Part shown: positions 30,538 to 43,986 of the stretch, one piece after another
Numbering within the stretch: the stretch's first letter is position 1
How the letters are laid out: the number at the start of each line of letters is the position of its first letter
From: Agarophyton chilense
Taxonomy: Eukaryota; Rhodophyta; Florideophyceae; Gracilariales; Gracilariaceae
Direction: 5' to 3'
Assembly (NCBI GenBank): GCA_030374765.1
Contig: JARGXX010000077.1
Location: 558,001-622,000 of the forward strand
Length of the DNA stretch: 64,000 nucleotides
Position numbers and translations under genes: made by a program
Notes under the pieces: model-generated
The model's input: only the letters and a program-made list of their open reading frames with translations
Told to the model about the DNA's origin: nothing
Database searches by the model: none

Positions 30538-32614
30538 ATGGAAAGCTCGACATCAACATCTAAACGAGGATGGCTTTTCACAATACCGATGAATTTGTAC
30601 GTCGATTACACGCCCCACTTTCTATGGAATGAAATGCGCATATCTCAAAGCACGCGGTGGAAGAAGAAGGAAATTAGGCCGTAGGTTGAAGCTTTGCACT
30701 ACAATTTGGTGCATAAATTTGACCGATTGCGCAAGCTTGGGGTTAAGTTTAACTGGAAAACTCTCCAAAATTTCCCCCTTTCTTTATTTGAAAATTCCAC
30801 AGCAAATTCTTATCACCACCATATAATGGACGATAACAAGAAGATTGTTGTGTCGCAATGCATCACGATAAGATGGATTCTAAATTTCACAGATGGCCAC
30901 CGAATTGTAAGCCGTTTCATAACAGTGAAATACCTTCTCTTCCCGGAGAAGGAAGAGTTCATTCACAAAGAAGCGGCCTATCACCTCGGTATTCGGGAGA
31001 GAGGATTTAGAAATGGAGAGATAAATGCAGATGATATTGAGAACGCTGATGAAACTCATTTTGTTATCAACGATGATAACGGTAAAACGCTTGGCTTCAG
31101 TGGTGATATGGTTGTCAAATGGGCTGATGTCGTGTCAGGTGGAGAAAGAATGACAATGGTTGTGCGTATTAGCGGAGGACGTCACGCGAAGATTGCGAAG
31201 ATCGAGCCGGTGCGGTATTCCACTGATGACTGCAGAGGTCTCGGTGCAGTGGGTATCCACAGAAATAACGACGAAGAGCGGGTGTTGCCTTGCGAGGGAC
31301 TGTTCTTCGATAAGAAGTGAGTGCGCGGAAAGCGGCCAGGTCTGCTTGAACAATGGGGAAAATACGTGTATTCACGAAGCGGATTTCCAGATGCGGTGGT
31401 ACGTAATGCACACGAGATCGGCTCGACAACCCGTGTGACAACACAAATACCCAGGTAAGAGTAGAGAAAACAATGCACACACACACAGAAAGCTGTAAGA
31501 AAAGGGCTGTAAACGCGCAAACAGTAGAGGGTATACTCGGAACAAGAGCTATAGCTCAGAACGGTTAAGAACTGATACTATAGGTAACCCTTCGTGTTGC
31601 ACCACTTTAGGATTTCTAGGACTTACAAAGATGGTGTTAAGTTGGTTGGTGGTTGGCCTTCGCCGTCCTCACCTGGGCCCTGTGCCCTTTAATGTGCCAA
31701 GAAGCAGAGCAAGTACTGTACAGTAATGCATAAATGTGGCCTGCCACTACACCATTATCTAAATAATACCAAATAAAATATTTGGTGATGGCACCTTACA
31801 GTGTACACTAAGTACAGTACTTCTTAATTAAATTTCTCCTGTCCAAATTTTTCCATGAAGTAATTCTTCTCATAACATCTGGTAATCGAGTATAGCCCAA
31901 GCAATAGATTATGAATGCCGTATCGCGACTTCGCAGCATTTCGAAAGGTCGAACTCAGGGGCATTCAGAATGCTACATCCGGTATTCATGGTTTTTCAGA
32001 ACAAGAACAGAAGTTACCCAATTCTTGGAGTACCAGACAGTATTCATGTAGTATCTTACCGCAGAGGTCCAAAGGGTTGAATGGACACAGTGGTTATGGC
32101 GCAATGGTTGTTGGAAGAGGAGGTAATGAAACCATTACCCCATGGCAGGAAAAGGTTGTTCTTTGACAACTGCAGTGGTCATAATCCCACCCCGGCCCTC
32201 CTTGTTGCGTCGTAGAAGATAAAAACCGAGCTCAGATACTTTCCGAAGAATGCCACGCACCTCGTGCAACCAGCAGACTCTTTCATTATACAGAAGATCA
32301 AAAGCCCATGGAGCAGTCGTTGGGGAGAGTATAAGATGGACATGATTCTTAGTAACAAGTGGTCGGGCTCTGGAAAACTATTCAATCCCGGGAAGAGTTA
32401 TATTCTGAGGTTGGCGGTACTGGCTATTCGAGATGTAAACAGACAGCGTGATGTAGATGGATTGAGTTACGCAAGGAAGACTATGATTCGCACAGGTATG
32501 GCTGTGAATGTAAACGGCAGATGGGAGGAACAACAGCTCTTTCCCCAGCTTCAAGAGATCATTAAGATGCATAGAAATCATTTTGAGGGAGCTCCGGTGG
32601 ATGTGATAGTGTAG
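30538..32614 (+). pseudogene. pogo/Tigger-like (DDE_1) transposase, broken and interrupted
   Basis: A single frame from ATG 30538 runs through one TAG (30682-30684) into HYNLVHKFDRLRKLGVKFNW (CENP-B-like DNA-binding part), then IENADETHFVINDDNGKTLG (first Asp), ADVVSGGERMTMVVRISGG. At about 31209 it is cut by a 0.77 kb insertion and resumes at about 31978 with FMVFQNKNRSYPILGVPD, GPKG, MAQWLL, RLFFDNCSGHNPTPALL (second Asp) and FPKNATHLVQPADSFIIQKI (third Asp), ending at the TAG near 32612. After the insertion there is a TGA (tga replacing the Trp codon in GPKGWMD) and a TAG after LLVAS. This is the oomycete/algal-type DDE_1 layout. It is a dead copy. Confidence 0.8.
31209..31982 (+). mobile_element. 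~770-bp insertion inside the pogo-like transposase; member of a local repeat family
   Basis: The host frame is interrupted after CCGGT (31206-31210) and resumes at another CCGGT (about 31979-31983), suggesting a 5-bp target duplication. The insert starts near GCGGTATTCCACTGATG. Segments of it recur at 46.2-46.6 kb (same orientation) and at 46.6-47.1 kb (opposite orientation), including GGCTCGACAACCC and TTCATAATCTATT. It encodes nothing recognisable. A tRNA-like A-box match (TAGCTCAGAACGG, near 31551) is present without a B box, so a pol III origin is only a weak idea. It is a non-autonomous element of uncertain class. Confidence 0.6.
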
Positions 32615-33192
32615 TGAACGCTACGCCGCCAAAAAAGGGTCCTGGAGCTTGGTGAGAAACCCATATTAATTTGGTCTTTCTATTTTAATATAGCCTACAT
32701 TAAATGATTCTGTACTACAAGTAGTGTTGTATTACAAAGTATGTGGTCCACTTAAACATTGGTTTCTTTGTTGTCAGAAGTCCTACCAAAATTGATGTGG
32801 CCTACATTTTTTGCAGTTACTGGGTGTACACGCCCGGCGGATTGGCCTCACATGAGGCCAGTTCTATTTTCCAAAATGATTAGTAACATTCTTTAGACAG
32901 TTGTCTTCAGTAACAGCAGCTCAGTGGTTTCGCGACCACTCGGAGACTGATAAACACAGGGTTCAAACCTTCCTGATTTCAGTGTAGCCCGAAAACTCTT
33001 ACGGAAGCTCGACTAATTCTAAAACTTTTTATGGTCTAAGAAGGCATTTGCGTCCTCTTGAACAGCAGACAGAATAAAATGACATCTGCTTAAGGGATTG
33101 TTTCATAAGAGACCATAATATATCTAACAAGTTGAATAAAACGGATTGAATTAGTAGGGGGCCTAAGATAATTTGAACTTTTGTTTTATGCT
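32615..33192. other. Transposon flank with SINE-like segment
   Basis: Non-coding and AT-rich. It contains the tRNA-like piece annotated separately at 32915-32980. The rest is probably the 3' part of the pogo-like element and the end of the piggyBac relic. Confidence 0.4.
32915..32980 (+). repeat. tRNA-derived SINE-like segment
   Basis: AGCAGCTCAGTGGTT resembles a pol III A box. About 35 bases on, GGGTTCAAACC is a near-perfect B box. The intervening arms do not fold into a full cloverleaf. This is the head of a tRNA-derived SINE or a decayed tRNA. Confidence 0.35.
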
Positions 33193-33949
33193 CTCAAAAA
33201 ATGCCTCTGAAAAGCCTTAAAAACGCATGTCGAAACACAAACATCAATGTTGTTGACAAAATGTTGCTCGAAATGTGATGAATGTCGCACAGATGATCTA
33301 TAAAAACACTCGAGACTGGTTCCAATGTCACATATATAAACATCCATATCATTGTACTTTTTGCATTCTGAACAAACAGATTTTGATTTGTAAGTGGTTT
33401 TGCATACTTTTCATCGTCCTTGATATGTTTGACAGGTCAAACAACCATCCAATTTCCTTCGTTTTTGATTGGTCTCTATTAAATGAATGCCGGTATCAGC
33501 CATGTATGGGTTTTCTATTTCATCTTCCTTCTTACATTTTCTTTTTATAGTTCGAATAGCATCTCAGTTGTTATCTATTAATCCAACTGCAATATTACAA
33601 TAGAAATTATGCAGTGTAAGATTCAATAGATTCCCGTTTGCACCCTTGTAAATATTCCAAGCATCAACCACGCACATTGCCAGCAAAGAAGTATTCACTC
33701 TAAAAGACCATTGTTTCACTTCAAACTTCTTTTCCATATTCAGATCATTTTGACGTGAACTATAATGTCTATAATGTCTATCAATTCTTCAACAACAAGA
33801 ATAGTACTCCTCGCAAACATCTGGAACAGCAATCGAAAGCAAATTTTTTTTTATTCCATCAGTTGTCCTCCATCTTGCACGAGAAATAGGAGTTACTCGT
33901 TGGGTACTGCTACAAGTGCTGATAAAATATGTCCTCTCACGGTCCACCT
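33193..33949 (-). pseudogene. piggyBac-like transposase C-terminal relic
   Basis: Read on the minus strand from the LTR border: VDRERTYFISTCSS, ISRARWR, VPDVCEEYYSCC, SRQNDLNMEKKFEVKQWSFR, VNTSLLAMCVVDAWNIYKGA, NLTLHNFY, then a Cys-rich tail with LDGCLTCQTY, VCKTTYKSKSVCSECKK and ICDIGTSLECF. This order matches the end of piggyBac-type transposases: the last catalytic block, then the Cys-rich C-terminal finger. Stops interrupt it at about 33809 (before RID), 33579 and 33423. The upstream part is missing, because the chromovirus LTR begins exactly where the text ends. The N-terminal portion is not recognisable beyond the other LTR. It is a plain DNA-transposon fossil. Confidence 0.65.
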
Positions 33950-34616
33950 TGTAGTATCTGCTCTAACGGAGAGAGCAGACACCTGCGACAGCGTTCGGAC
34001 TGCCGATGGGTCGCTTGCGGCGAAGGAAAAGGGGTGGTAGAGATACAACACCAGCGAGCTGGAAGTGGGGTGTAAGGCCAATACTCGCCAACGAGGGTGA
34101 ACAGTGCAACTGTAAAACGTTGATGGAACGTAGGTACGAGACGGCTCGTGAAGTGGTTGGGGGCTGACTATCTATTATAGCTCGTCCGGATCTCCGGTGA
34201 AGGAATCCTAAGCGAGGAACAGAATAGTCGTGACGCCCATGTTGTTTCCTTTACTCGGAGTCGGCGCTCACCTCTGGTACACTATATACTGTGTGCCAAG
34301 GTGAGTGCCCAAATAAATATATAAATAATACCCAGTGGTCAGCCACTTAGCCAAACCACTGTATGGGTACGGTCCCTAATGGACGTCTAGCTACAAAGGG
34401 TAGTAAAACCAGCCACGTGGATCGCCACTATATGCGCCGTTGCAAGCCACTCCACTCGTGATACCATGTATTCCAACAATGTACCCTGCCTCCTGGCATC
34501 CTACGCGGTGTGCCGTTTCATATCACAAGTCTGATGATATCACTCACTTATGAGTTCCAACCGCGACTTCGCGAAAAATCAGCCTATCGGATTCCCCGAC
34601 ATAGTAGAATACTACA
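33950..34616 (-). repeat. LTR (3' LTR of the chromovirus)
   Basis: 667 bp, beginning TGTAGTATC on the plus strand and ending ACTACA. It pairs with 43987-44707. Confidence 0.9.
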
Positions 34617-34639
34617 TACCCCCCTCGTTAAGCTCGAAC

Positions 34640-36470
34640 CATGGGGGACGCAAGAAGAGTTTATACGCAATCGGACCGGTGTTACGGGTACTCATCGTCA
34701 TCACGAATTCCTCGCCGCCCGACCAACTCTTACAGTTCTCAACAGCATTCTGTTCCTCACCGCTCTTCAGCTCGATCTCTCGAGATGGATCCGAACGCCG
34801 GGTCCAAACCGTTTCAACCCTCCTCCGAGGATGTGCCTTCTGGGGCTCCGTCCAACACTGCTGGTTATGCGTCGCAGTCTACTGCTCAACTCGGTCCATA
34901 CCGTTCGTTCACCACACCGTACACCGGATTCCGGTTGGTACCGTTACCTCAGCCAACCGTGGCTCCGATGCCGAATGAAGCTTACGTCGCCTCTGCGGGT
35001 GTGATTCGAGCTCCTTCTCGTCGTGCTTAGCGAAGCTACCCGCACCCTGCGGATTTCTATGGACGAGATCCTCTCGACAACGTTGAACTTTTCGCGCAAG
35101 CGCCCTGGTTTGATCCAGTTGCTATCCACGATGACGCGTTGATACAACAGTATGTACACGGTGGGTACTTCCCTGACGGTATTACGAAACACGCGATTTA
35201 TAGCAACGACTGGGCGAGCCATATTGCTTTGCCAGACAACGCAATTGCGCGATATTCAACGGAAACCTTGTCCGAAGCCCGTACGCGGTTCACCAAGCTG
35301 ATTTACCAGCGTCCTCACCGATTCATCAGTACGGTTCTCCTCCGGCAGGACTGGGAACTAGATACCTGGAAAGCCCGTACCAACGGTGAAGGTTACTCGT
35401 ATATCGAGACACTCGTTTAAGATGATGTGAGCGGTTGGCGCGGTGTGCGCGGTGTGCGTGATGCAGCTCTCTGCTTTCAGCAACCTCTTCTCCGTGCGGA
35501 GTTCCGCTTCCTTCGAAAGCGTGACATTCTCTATTGGGATTATCCCCGTTGGGAACGTCGTACTCGATCACGTTTGGGCTATTTGGTGCCGGATCAAATG
35601 ATCGAGATTGACCGCATCCGGCGGAACGCGCGCTTCGGGCGCTATATCGGAATTCCGGAGCATTGGGCGGCGATCGAGAGTCCTTGTGGTTGCGCAGTGG
35701 AGCTCCCACCGGCTATCTCCTACATCGGGTCCGCGTTGGTTAACGACCCGTTCTCGGGATATTGGACGGTGGTTTATACCGGGTTTATCGCCAAGATGGC
35801 CGTCTTCCTCCTGTAGGATGTTTATGATACCTTTAGAGTTTGGTACATGTCGCCCACAGCGCGAAAGTACGCGAGAGAACTCGATCTTTCCCTTGTCCTG
35901 GGATCCCGTGCGAACCATGCCGACTTCCTCCATCTTGTGGATTTGATCGACAGTGTCGATTGGTCTGGAGTGCCAGCTGATCAATTCGCTGGCGGAACCC
36001 GTGCAAGACACCACGACCATTCTCCTGGACGAACAGCAAGTGCTGGAGATTTCGTTTGGTACGACCCCTGGACGCGCCAGTTGATCACCTCCGAGCAGGC
36101 TCGCTTTCTTCGGGAGAACCCGCGTGACATGCCACCGAACCAGCTTACTGGATACGTGTACGATGGTACTCCATCCGAGAACGGAGAGGAACCGTATGAG
36201 GAAGCGCCGGGAGCTGAGGCTGAACTCGGTTACGAGGACGAGCCAGAGCTGGCAGGCGTAGCGACTTCCGTCGATCAATCCGCAGCGGCGGGAGTTGCTC
36301 AAGAGTACTCTCATGGGTTTACTCAACAACCGAGTGCAGTGCCAGTCGAAGATCCAGGCTTGGATCCACTGAGGCAGTTCCTCTTAGATGCGGGCTTTCC
36401 CGTGGACCAAGTTGAGGCTGATCGCGCACAGCTTCTTGCGAACCTGCGTGCTCGCACGTCTCTTTGATGA
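34640..36470 (+). other. Antisense coding-like block of the chromovirus
   Basis: Between the chromodomain region and the 3' LTR, long frames run opposite to gag-pol. They occupy roughly 34.64-35.03, 35.14-35.82 and 35.85-36.47 kb, and the last encodes about 206 residues with an acidic, Pro-rich C-terminus. The text is compositionally protein-like (Trp/Tyr/Arg-rich middle, for example RDILYWDYPRWE) but matches no family I know. A block in the same position and orientation exists in the second chromovirus at 48-51 kb. Antisense extra genes in this position are known from some plant Ty3/gypsy lineages. Nothing more can be said about function. Confidence 0.55.
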
Positions 36471-39400
36471 TCCTAGAAAAGACTCCTAGTCCACACCCTT
36501 GCGGTGGTATCTTGATACCAATAAAACTACGGTGACTTCGTGTCTTCACGTTTCCTTCTTATCTTCTAGTCTTCACCTCTTCTCGCTTCTCGAGTTCTTA
36601 ACTTCTTCTTCTCGCTTCTCGAGTTTCATACTTCCCTTCCCGTTTCTCGAGTTCTTCAATCCTTCTTCTCGCTTCTAGAGTTTGTCCTAGATGATAAACA
36701 GTAACTGTCTTTTGCTTGCGTGTCTTCACATTTCCTCTTCATGATTTCTTGTTTTCTTCTCGCCTTTCGAGTTTTTACTACCTTTGTAGCCCATAATTAG
36801 AAATGAGATGTGCCCAACAGCCCGACTATCGAGGATTCGATCTCCCTGGGGAGTGGTAATCGCATGCGTCGATGATATCGCACGAGTTACGAACGGGGGA
36901 TATGAGCTATAGGTTCCCACGTATCCTCTTCCGGAGAAAAACCGTACCAACGGACTCGATATAGTAATTCTCTAGTATCTTCATGCTCGCCATGTTCACA
37001 TATGCGATCCATAACATATTCCTGGGCGTTTCCCAACGCTTTCGCTGTTGGCGCGAGACTCCTGTTAACAGGTTTGAAATGCCTTAGGGCTGACCCAAGC
37101 GTCTCTGTGTTAACAGTCTCCGCGTCGCTAAGCGTTCGCTCGTCGACTAACTGTCGTTCTGCCCGCAGGGGCAGTGTACTCATTTCTTGAGAACCTTTCT
37201 CAGATAAAGAGCTATCCTGTTTTCCAGGTTCCATAGAAGCGTACTTCTTGCTACTTCTCAATTCCATTCGTGGATGAACATCCTTCGGTTTATCCGATTC
37301 TGACCGCTGTTCGGTGGACGATGGTGCTTTCACCACGACAGGAGGCGATACCTCTTCATCTTCCTGCCCACGAGGGATGGGATCCGATATCGGCGGAACA
37401 GCGAGTGGCGCTTCACCTGACGGTTCAGCCTGAAGCAGCAAAGGCACGTTTTCGCGTGCACTCGTTTCCAAGTCCTTGGGGCCAAATTCCAAAACCTCTT
37501 TCCTGCTTTCAGGTTCCATTTCTGTACTTACGGGTGTGCGCGTGCCACGGGGCATATCCCGATATTTCGGAAGCTGTCCGTGATTTGCGTACGCAACCGC
37601 CTGCGGTGGGAGATCAGGAGCTTTCTCCTCCGCTCGAGCCATTGGTGGCGGTTCATTCTCCCCAGAGTTACTTGGGCTTTTGCGTTGACGTTCCGTCGCA
37701 CTTGCCTCCTTAGTTCTACCAGATACCTGTACTTCCACTTGTGGGTCAGGCGCGACTTCAATGCGATCGCGCGATACACGTTCAACGTCCTCACCTGTCT
37801 TGATGACCACTGTGTTTTCATCATTATCCACCACTTTGAAGGGTCCAGCCGCTATCGGAAACATCTTATGACGAGATTCTTCCTGTTTGTCCGGTCTTTC
37901 AACTCGCACGAATACGTGACCTCCTACTCGGATTGCCGGATTTTCTCTTCGCCTTCAGGCGTCATAGTTTCGCTTATAGCGAGCTTGCGTCTTTGATAAC
38001 TCTTTAGCGGCTTCTTCCGCTCTGGCCTTCAGGTCATTCCTCCATTTCAGATGGTACTTAGCCGGGATCGGCGCGTACAATTCTGTCTCGTCGTCGAGCG
38101 CAACCGGTAAAGCCGGAGGGTTACGTGAGAGCACGAGGTCGAACGGTGCCGTCTTTGTAGAGGTATGCATGTGCGTATTGTACGCGTAGCACAGAGTATC
38201 TGTAAACATTTCCCATTCATTCGGGTGGTCCGCGATGTAGTGTCGTAATGCTGCTATCAGCGTGCGGTTGAAACGCTCCACCTGACCGTTACATTGCGGA
38301 TGATAAATCGTGGTAAACAGGTTTCGAATGCCCATAATGCGGCAAACATTCTGAAAGAACTTCGCAACGAATTGCTTCCCATTATCTGATAACAGAACTT
38401 CTGGTGGTCCGTATATAAATACCCAGTGTTTGATAAACGCCTGTGCGATTACGGTTGCGGTTATCCGCTTCAGCGGCACAGTCCGCACCAGCTTCGAGAA
38501 GCGGTCGGTGATTACCAATAGGTAGCGATAACCTCGCCTTGAGCGAATCAATTCCCCTAGGATGTCGATACTGACGTATTGTAAAGGCGCTTTCGCCTGG
38601 AATAACTTCATCGGTTTCCGCTTCCTGTAAAGCTTCACGCGATTCTTTGCACATGTTGTACACAACCTCACTGTAGCATGGCAGTCCATTGCCAAAGTAG
38701 GCCAGTAAAAATCTCTTCTAAGAGTCATGAACAACTTTGTTCCTCCTGGATTACCAGAAAGCCTGCTGTAGTGTGCCAGATGGAGTACTCGACTCTTAAA
38801 GACGTGTGGAATCACGATTTGATCATGCTTTTCGACATGTCTTAACACTATTCCTCGTGAATCGAGTGAAAAGGGGAGCTCCTCCCCCCCGTTAAGACGA
38901 GAGCGTATCGACGCACAAAAAGTATCGGCGTGTTGCTCATTGAGGAGCTCAGGGCACGAGATTCGCTCGAGTTGAACTGAGGGGTCAGTGTCTGCTAATG
39001 CAAGGAACGGGTCTGCATCCGAATAATTATCAAGGGTCTCTTGTTCCTCTTCTTCAAAAGATGGTAAATGGGTCTCCGTGTAGAAGCAAGGTATCTCTTC
39101 ATCGATTTCGCCTTGGGTTTCGCCCAGTGTTTTGAGTCGCGATAGCGCGTCAGCTTGGACATTGGCCAATCCCTTCTTATACTTCACTTCGAAATCGAAT
39201 TCAGAAAGGCGTAAGCGCCATCGTGTGAGACGACCAGACGGGTCTGTAATAGACAGTAACCATCGTAGAGACGAATGATCCGTGTTGACGGTAAAACGTT
39301 CTCCTTGGAGATACGGTCGCAATGTGGTTAGAGCCCAAACGACTGCAAGACATTCCTTTTCTGAAACTGAAAACTTCTTCTCAGCTGCGTTCAGTGATCT

Positions 39401-42400
39401 TGACCAGTAACCAATGGGTTTGCGTTCACCATCAGGGTGTGTTTGAAAAAGGGCACACCCTACTTGGTACTCGCTAGAGTCGGTATCCACTGAGTATGGC
39501 AGGTTGGGGATGGGCAGCGCCAAGACTGGGGCTGTAATAATCTTTGTCTTCAGCATGTCGAACGCTTCCGCTTCAGCTTGTCTGAATTGTTCCAGCTGTA
39601 CTGGTTGTCCTTTACGCAGCTTTGCGTTGAGCGGTGCCGCTATATGCGAGTATCGCGGCACGAATCGTCGGTAGACGTTGCACAAGCCGAGGAAAGAACG
39701 CAATTGCCTCTGTGTCGACCGAGGTTGTACTTCGCGGAGAGCCGCTGTTTGTGCCTCTTGAATGGCAAGCTGTCCCGGCTTGATCACATGTCCTAAGTAC
39801 CGGGCGGTGCCAGCGAACCATTCGCATTTCTTGAACTTCAAGGTGATACCTGCGCTCTGTAGTGCTTTGAGGATCTCCTCGACAGGCCGTCAATGGCTTT
39901 CTACATCCTGGGAAAAGATGATCACATCGTCCAAATAGACTAAACAAGTCTTCCACTTGTATCTTGAGAGCAAGATGTCCAGAGTACGCTGGAAAGTAGC
40001 CGGTGCATTCGTTGAGCCAAAGAGCATCCTTTTGAAACGGTAGAGACCAGCGTGACACGCGAATGCGGTTTTATCTTGGTCTTCTTCCGCTACAGGCTCC
40101 TGCCAATAGCCAGAGTTGGCGTCCAACGTTGTGAACACGTTCGCTTCTCCTAAGCTGTCAATACACTCGTCCATTCGAGGCAACGGGTATGTATCTCGAA
40201 CTGTAACTGCGTTCAGTTTGCGATAATCGATACAGAATCGTAAAGAACCATCAGGTTTTGGAACCAGCACCACTGGTGAGGCCCAAGAAGATTGAGCTGC
40301 TTCGATTACTCCTTCTTCCAGCATTTTGCTGACATTCTTCTCCTCGATTTGGCGAGTTCGCGGTCCCGCTGTGTAGGGTGGTTGGGAGATGGGTCGTGAC
40401 CCTGGGACCAAATCAATGTGGTGTTCCGTAGCGGAGATCTCTCCTAGTCTTTTACTCCACATGGATGTATACTTCTTCAGCATAGACCTGATCTTCGTTC
40501 TGTAGTGTTCTGACACATGTGCTAAGTCTAGGTCATCGACCAGGCTCTCTGGGTCCTTTGCCGTTTGCAATTGATCTCCAGACGGAGTTTGCAGTTGTTC
40601 GTCTGTGTCACCGACATGGGTTAATCCCAATACTTCTGCAGTAGAAATATGAGTAGGGACCACCACTGTGGGGTGAGGCAAAGCTGTTGCAACAACCTGA
40701 TTCTTCGGTATCTGATAATCGTTATCGGTGAAGTTACTCACTAGTATCCAAAAGGGGCTACCAGGATCAACCTGAACAATGCCGTTAGCGACTAGCAATC
40801 TACGGGATTTGTACATCCGAGTATTCGGTTGAATTACCACGAGTCCGTGTCCTTCTGTTCTTACTTGAACCCACGTTTGGGTTTGCGCCTTCAGCATGGC
40901 ACTCTTCGCTACTCAAATCCTCAGCGAGACACGTCCTCGGGATTTCCCGTATTCCATAGATGGTGGAAGTGAAGGTGCTTCGGGGCAACGACGCATTGGC
41001 TTGCGAACAATTGGTACCATTGATCCATCATCTAGTTCCACTAGTTTTCTTCGCGGGCGAATGGCTTCGAAAAACTTGTCGCAATAATCACATCCCAGTA
41101 CCACTGGTGCCGCTAACGTCTTACAGACGATGAAGTCGACTAGGACTACAAAGCGTCCCAAACGCACCACAAGTCGAACTGTTCCCAGTGTCTTCACAGC
41201 ATTTTTGTTGGCATCCCGGATGTCCGGTAAAGGACCGTATCGAATACGTTCTAAGTCAGAAAGAGCGAGCTCCGATTCCCGTATAAAGTTCGGACCAGCA
41301 CCTGTGTCCAGGATAGTCAATCGACGAGATAACAGATTCCTGTCAGAGCCGATGTCGGCATAGACCTTATCGTTTCTTTTAGACACTACCATGAGGTAAC
41401 TTTCCCGTTTTGACGGGCAAGTATAACGTCTCCAAGGACGATGTAACTCACAGTCAAACTGTACTCGCTTTCCGTCCGGCGGATTGATTCCGTACGGCGG
41501 TAATTTATGAGACCTCAAGAGAATCTTGGGCTTCCCAGCACCGGAGCAGAGAGGCGAGCTCTCCCTGGTCAGCACTACGGGATCGACTAGTGCCGACCCC
41601 CTAGGGGCTCCCTCACTTAGTTTTCCGGTTGCACCGGCTTATTCGCCTCAAAGGCGCCTCTTCTTACTGGGGTTCCGGGTTGTAACACTTCAGCACTCTG
41701 AGCAACCGGCTTGTCCGTCCGGCGCATTGGTGTCTGAGAAAACCAACTTTTGGCTTTCCAATACATGCCCGCCGGTACGCGGCTCCTTTCCTCTTCTGAG
41801 AGTGCTTCATAATTCGTCATGATACGACTCAGATCCTTTGCAGGAAGCGTGCATTCTGCACTCAAATGGTGTTTTCCATAACATGAATAACATATCAAAC
41901 CGTCACGACGGTTGGTCAACATAGGTTGTGAACGGTATGCCGTGCGAGTATCCACCCATCCGGGTTTCCCATTCTTAAAACCTCCTTGTGGAGGCACCGT
42001 GTAGGGACGGTACATAGGGCGACGGCCCTCCATATCCATTAGGGCTTCCTCGTCCTGAGACTCCGAGTGTGGGAGATCCACGGTAGGTACAGAAGAGTCC
42101 GTATATTCCATTAAATGGACCGCCTCCTCATGCGAGTCACTCCCTTTGGGTGCCAACGACGAATCTCGTGAGTGCACTGGAGATTCCAGATGTAGCAGTT
42201 TGCTGCGCTGATTAACTCTGGCTGAGATCTTCTCCTTACCCATTGAGGTTCCAAAAGCCACTGAACGATTCGGGCTTCCACGCACTCTGGCCGCGTCTCC
42301 TTCAGCTTTCGCAAACTGAACTAACTCCAAAAAGGAGACACTTCCATGCTTCTCTCGATATCGAGCTAGCAACGACTTGATGCTCGGGTCCAGCCCGTCG

Positions 42401-43986
42401 ATGCACAAGGTAATCTTGTCCTCCGTCGAGTGTACTTTTCCACAGCGGACTGAAGCTTTGTGAAGCCTTGAGCTGTACTCAGCTTCGCCCTGCTCAGGCT
42501 TTTGGGTCACATACCTTAAATCCAGGATCGCCTGACGTATCGCGTTTGAAGTCGCGTAACTGCGCAGCAAATACTGCACCGCCTCTGGCCATGAGGTAAC
42601 GCCGCCTTCATCGGCTGTCCATGATCCGCATACGGAACGATATTGCTCTAAAGAAAAACGCTTCAGGATGTGTGGTAAAGACACAAATGCCTGTGGTTCC
42701 CTCATCTCTAGAGTGTCTGCTTCGGCAACGATTCGAGTGAGAAACTCGATAATGAGAATGGGGGTTTTCCCATCAAATGTTAAATCATTAAGGCCGATCT
42801 TCAATCGTTTGATGTGATCCTTCACCTTCGCGGTTTCGCGTCCTGAGAGCTTCTTGCTCTTCACCTTCAGACAGTAGTACCTATAATTCAGGACCTTCCG
42901 ATAAAGCGGATTAGTGCACGGGAGCACCTTCAATCCTCTGTAAGGTGAGCCTTTTTTTCTCATTAACCACGAAGACGTGTTCTTCTTTCGAGATCGGGAC
43001 CTTCGATGACCATCATCACTGTCGTCGTCATCTTACGTATCTGAATCATCAGAATCATCAGTACTGGAACTGAAGCCCTCCGTACTTGACGATTAATCAC
43101 TCGAATCACGTGCGGACTTCCGCTTATTACGTCGTGACTTCGACTTCTTCGAACGAGCTTCCTTCTAAGGAGCTCCTTCCTCTTCCAGCACGACTGGTTT
43201 TAGCAGCAGTCTGCGCATGAACTGCCGCCTCCAGGCGTTCTAAACGAGGTTTAACTCGAGTGAGGACTTCCTATCCATCCACGGTTAAGGCGGGTAGCGC
43301 ATCGGGCGTATTCCCGTATCTCTCCAGTAAATGGTTCAAATCCTCACGTAGTGTTTTCACTGATGCAGAGACCTGCTTCCCATCGTCTTGACGAACGAGT
43401 GCTTAATGCGCACTGCGTAATTGTTCGACATCAGCGATAAGAGCAGCGATCTGCGATTCCAACGCAACCATGCGCACACGCGAAGCGCTTGACTCAAACT
43501 TGAGACGGCGCACTTCCCTACGCAAATCATCCTCTTCTTGAGGTCCGAAGACCTCAGGGTCAACTACGGCTTCTGTGGTGGGCGCGACTGCCTCTGCCAC
43601 AGGGGCCAGTACATCCGAGAGATCTCGTTCATCATTCACCGAGCGTGTGCGCGACATCGCTTGACGATACAGCCGCTCTCCGGCTTCTACAGATAAGGCG
43701 AGCCTCGGTTTCGGGGGTGGTCCCGCAGGACCGGGGCGAGCAGTACTCGACTGGCTTCGGGTCTTCGGCATCCTAGACCAAACCTGAGTCCAGGTGCGAA
43801 CCAAATGGTGTCTTCGACTTCTCGACCACGTGTTCAACCACGATGAATTCCTCAATTGCCGCAGGTGGTTCGATAAACAATAACTATAGTGATTCCACTT
43901 CTTCCAAGTATCGATATCGATTCCACGTTCCAGGAACGAATTGTTCAGTGCAGCTGACCACAGTGGTTCTAAGTCTGGAGACCACT

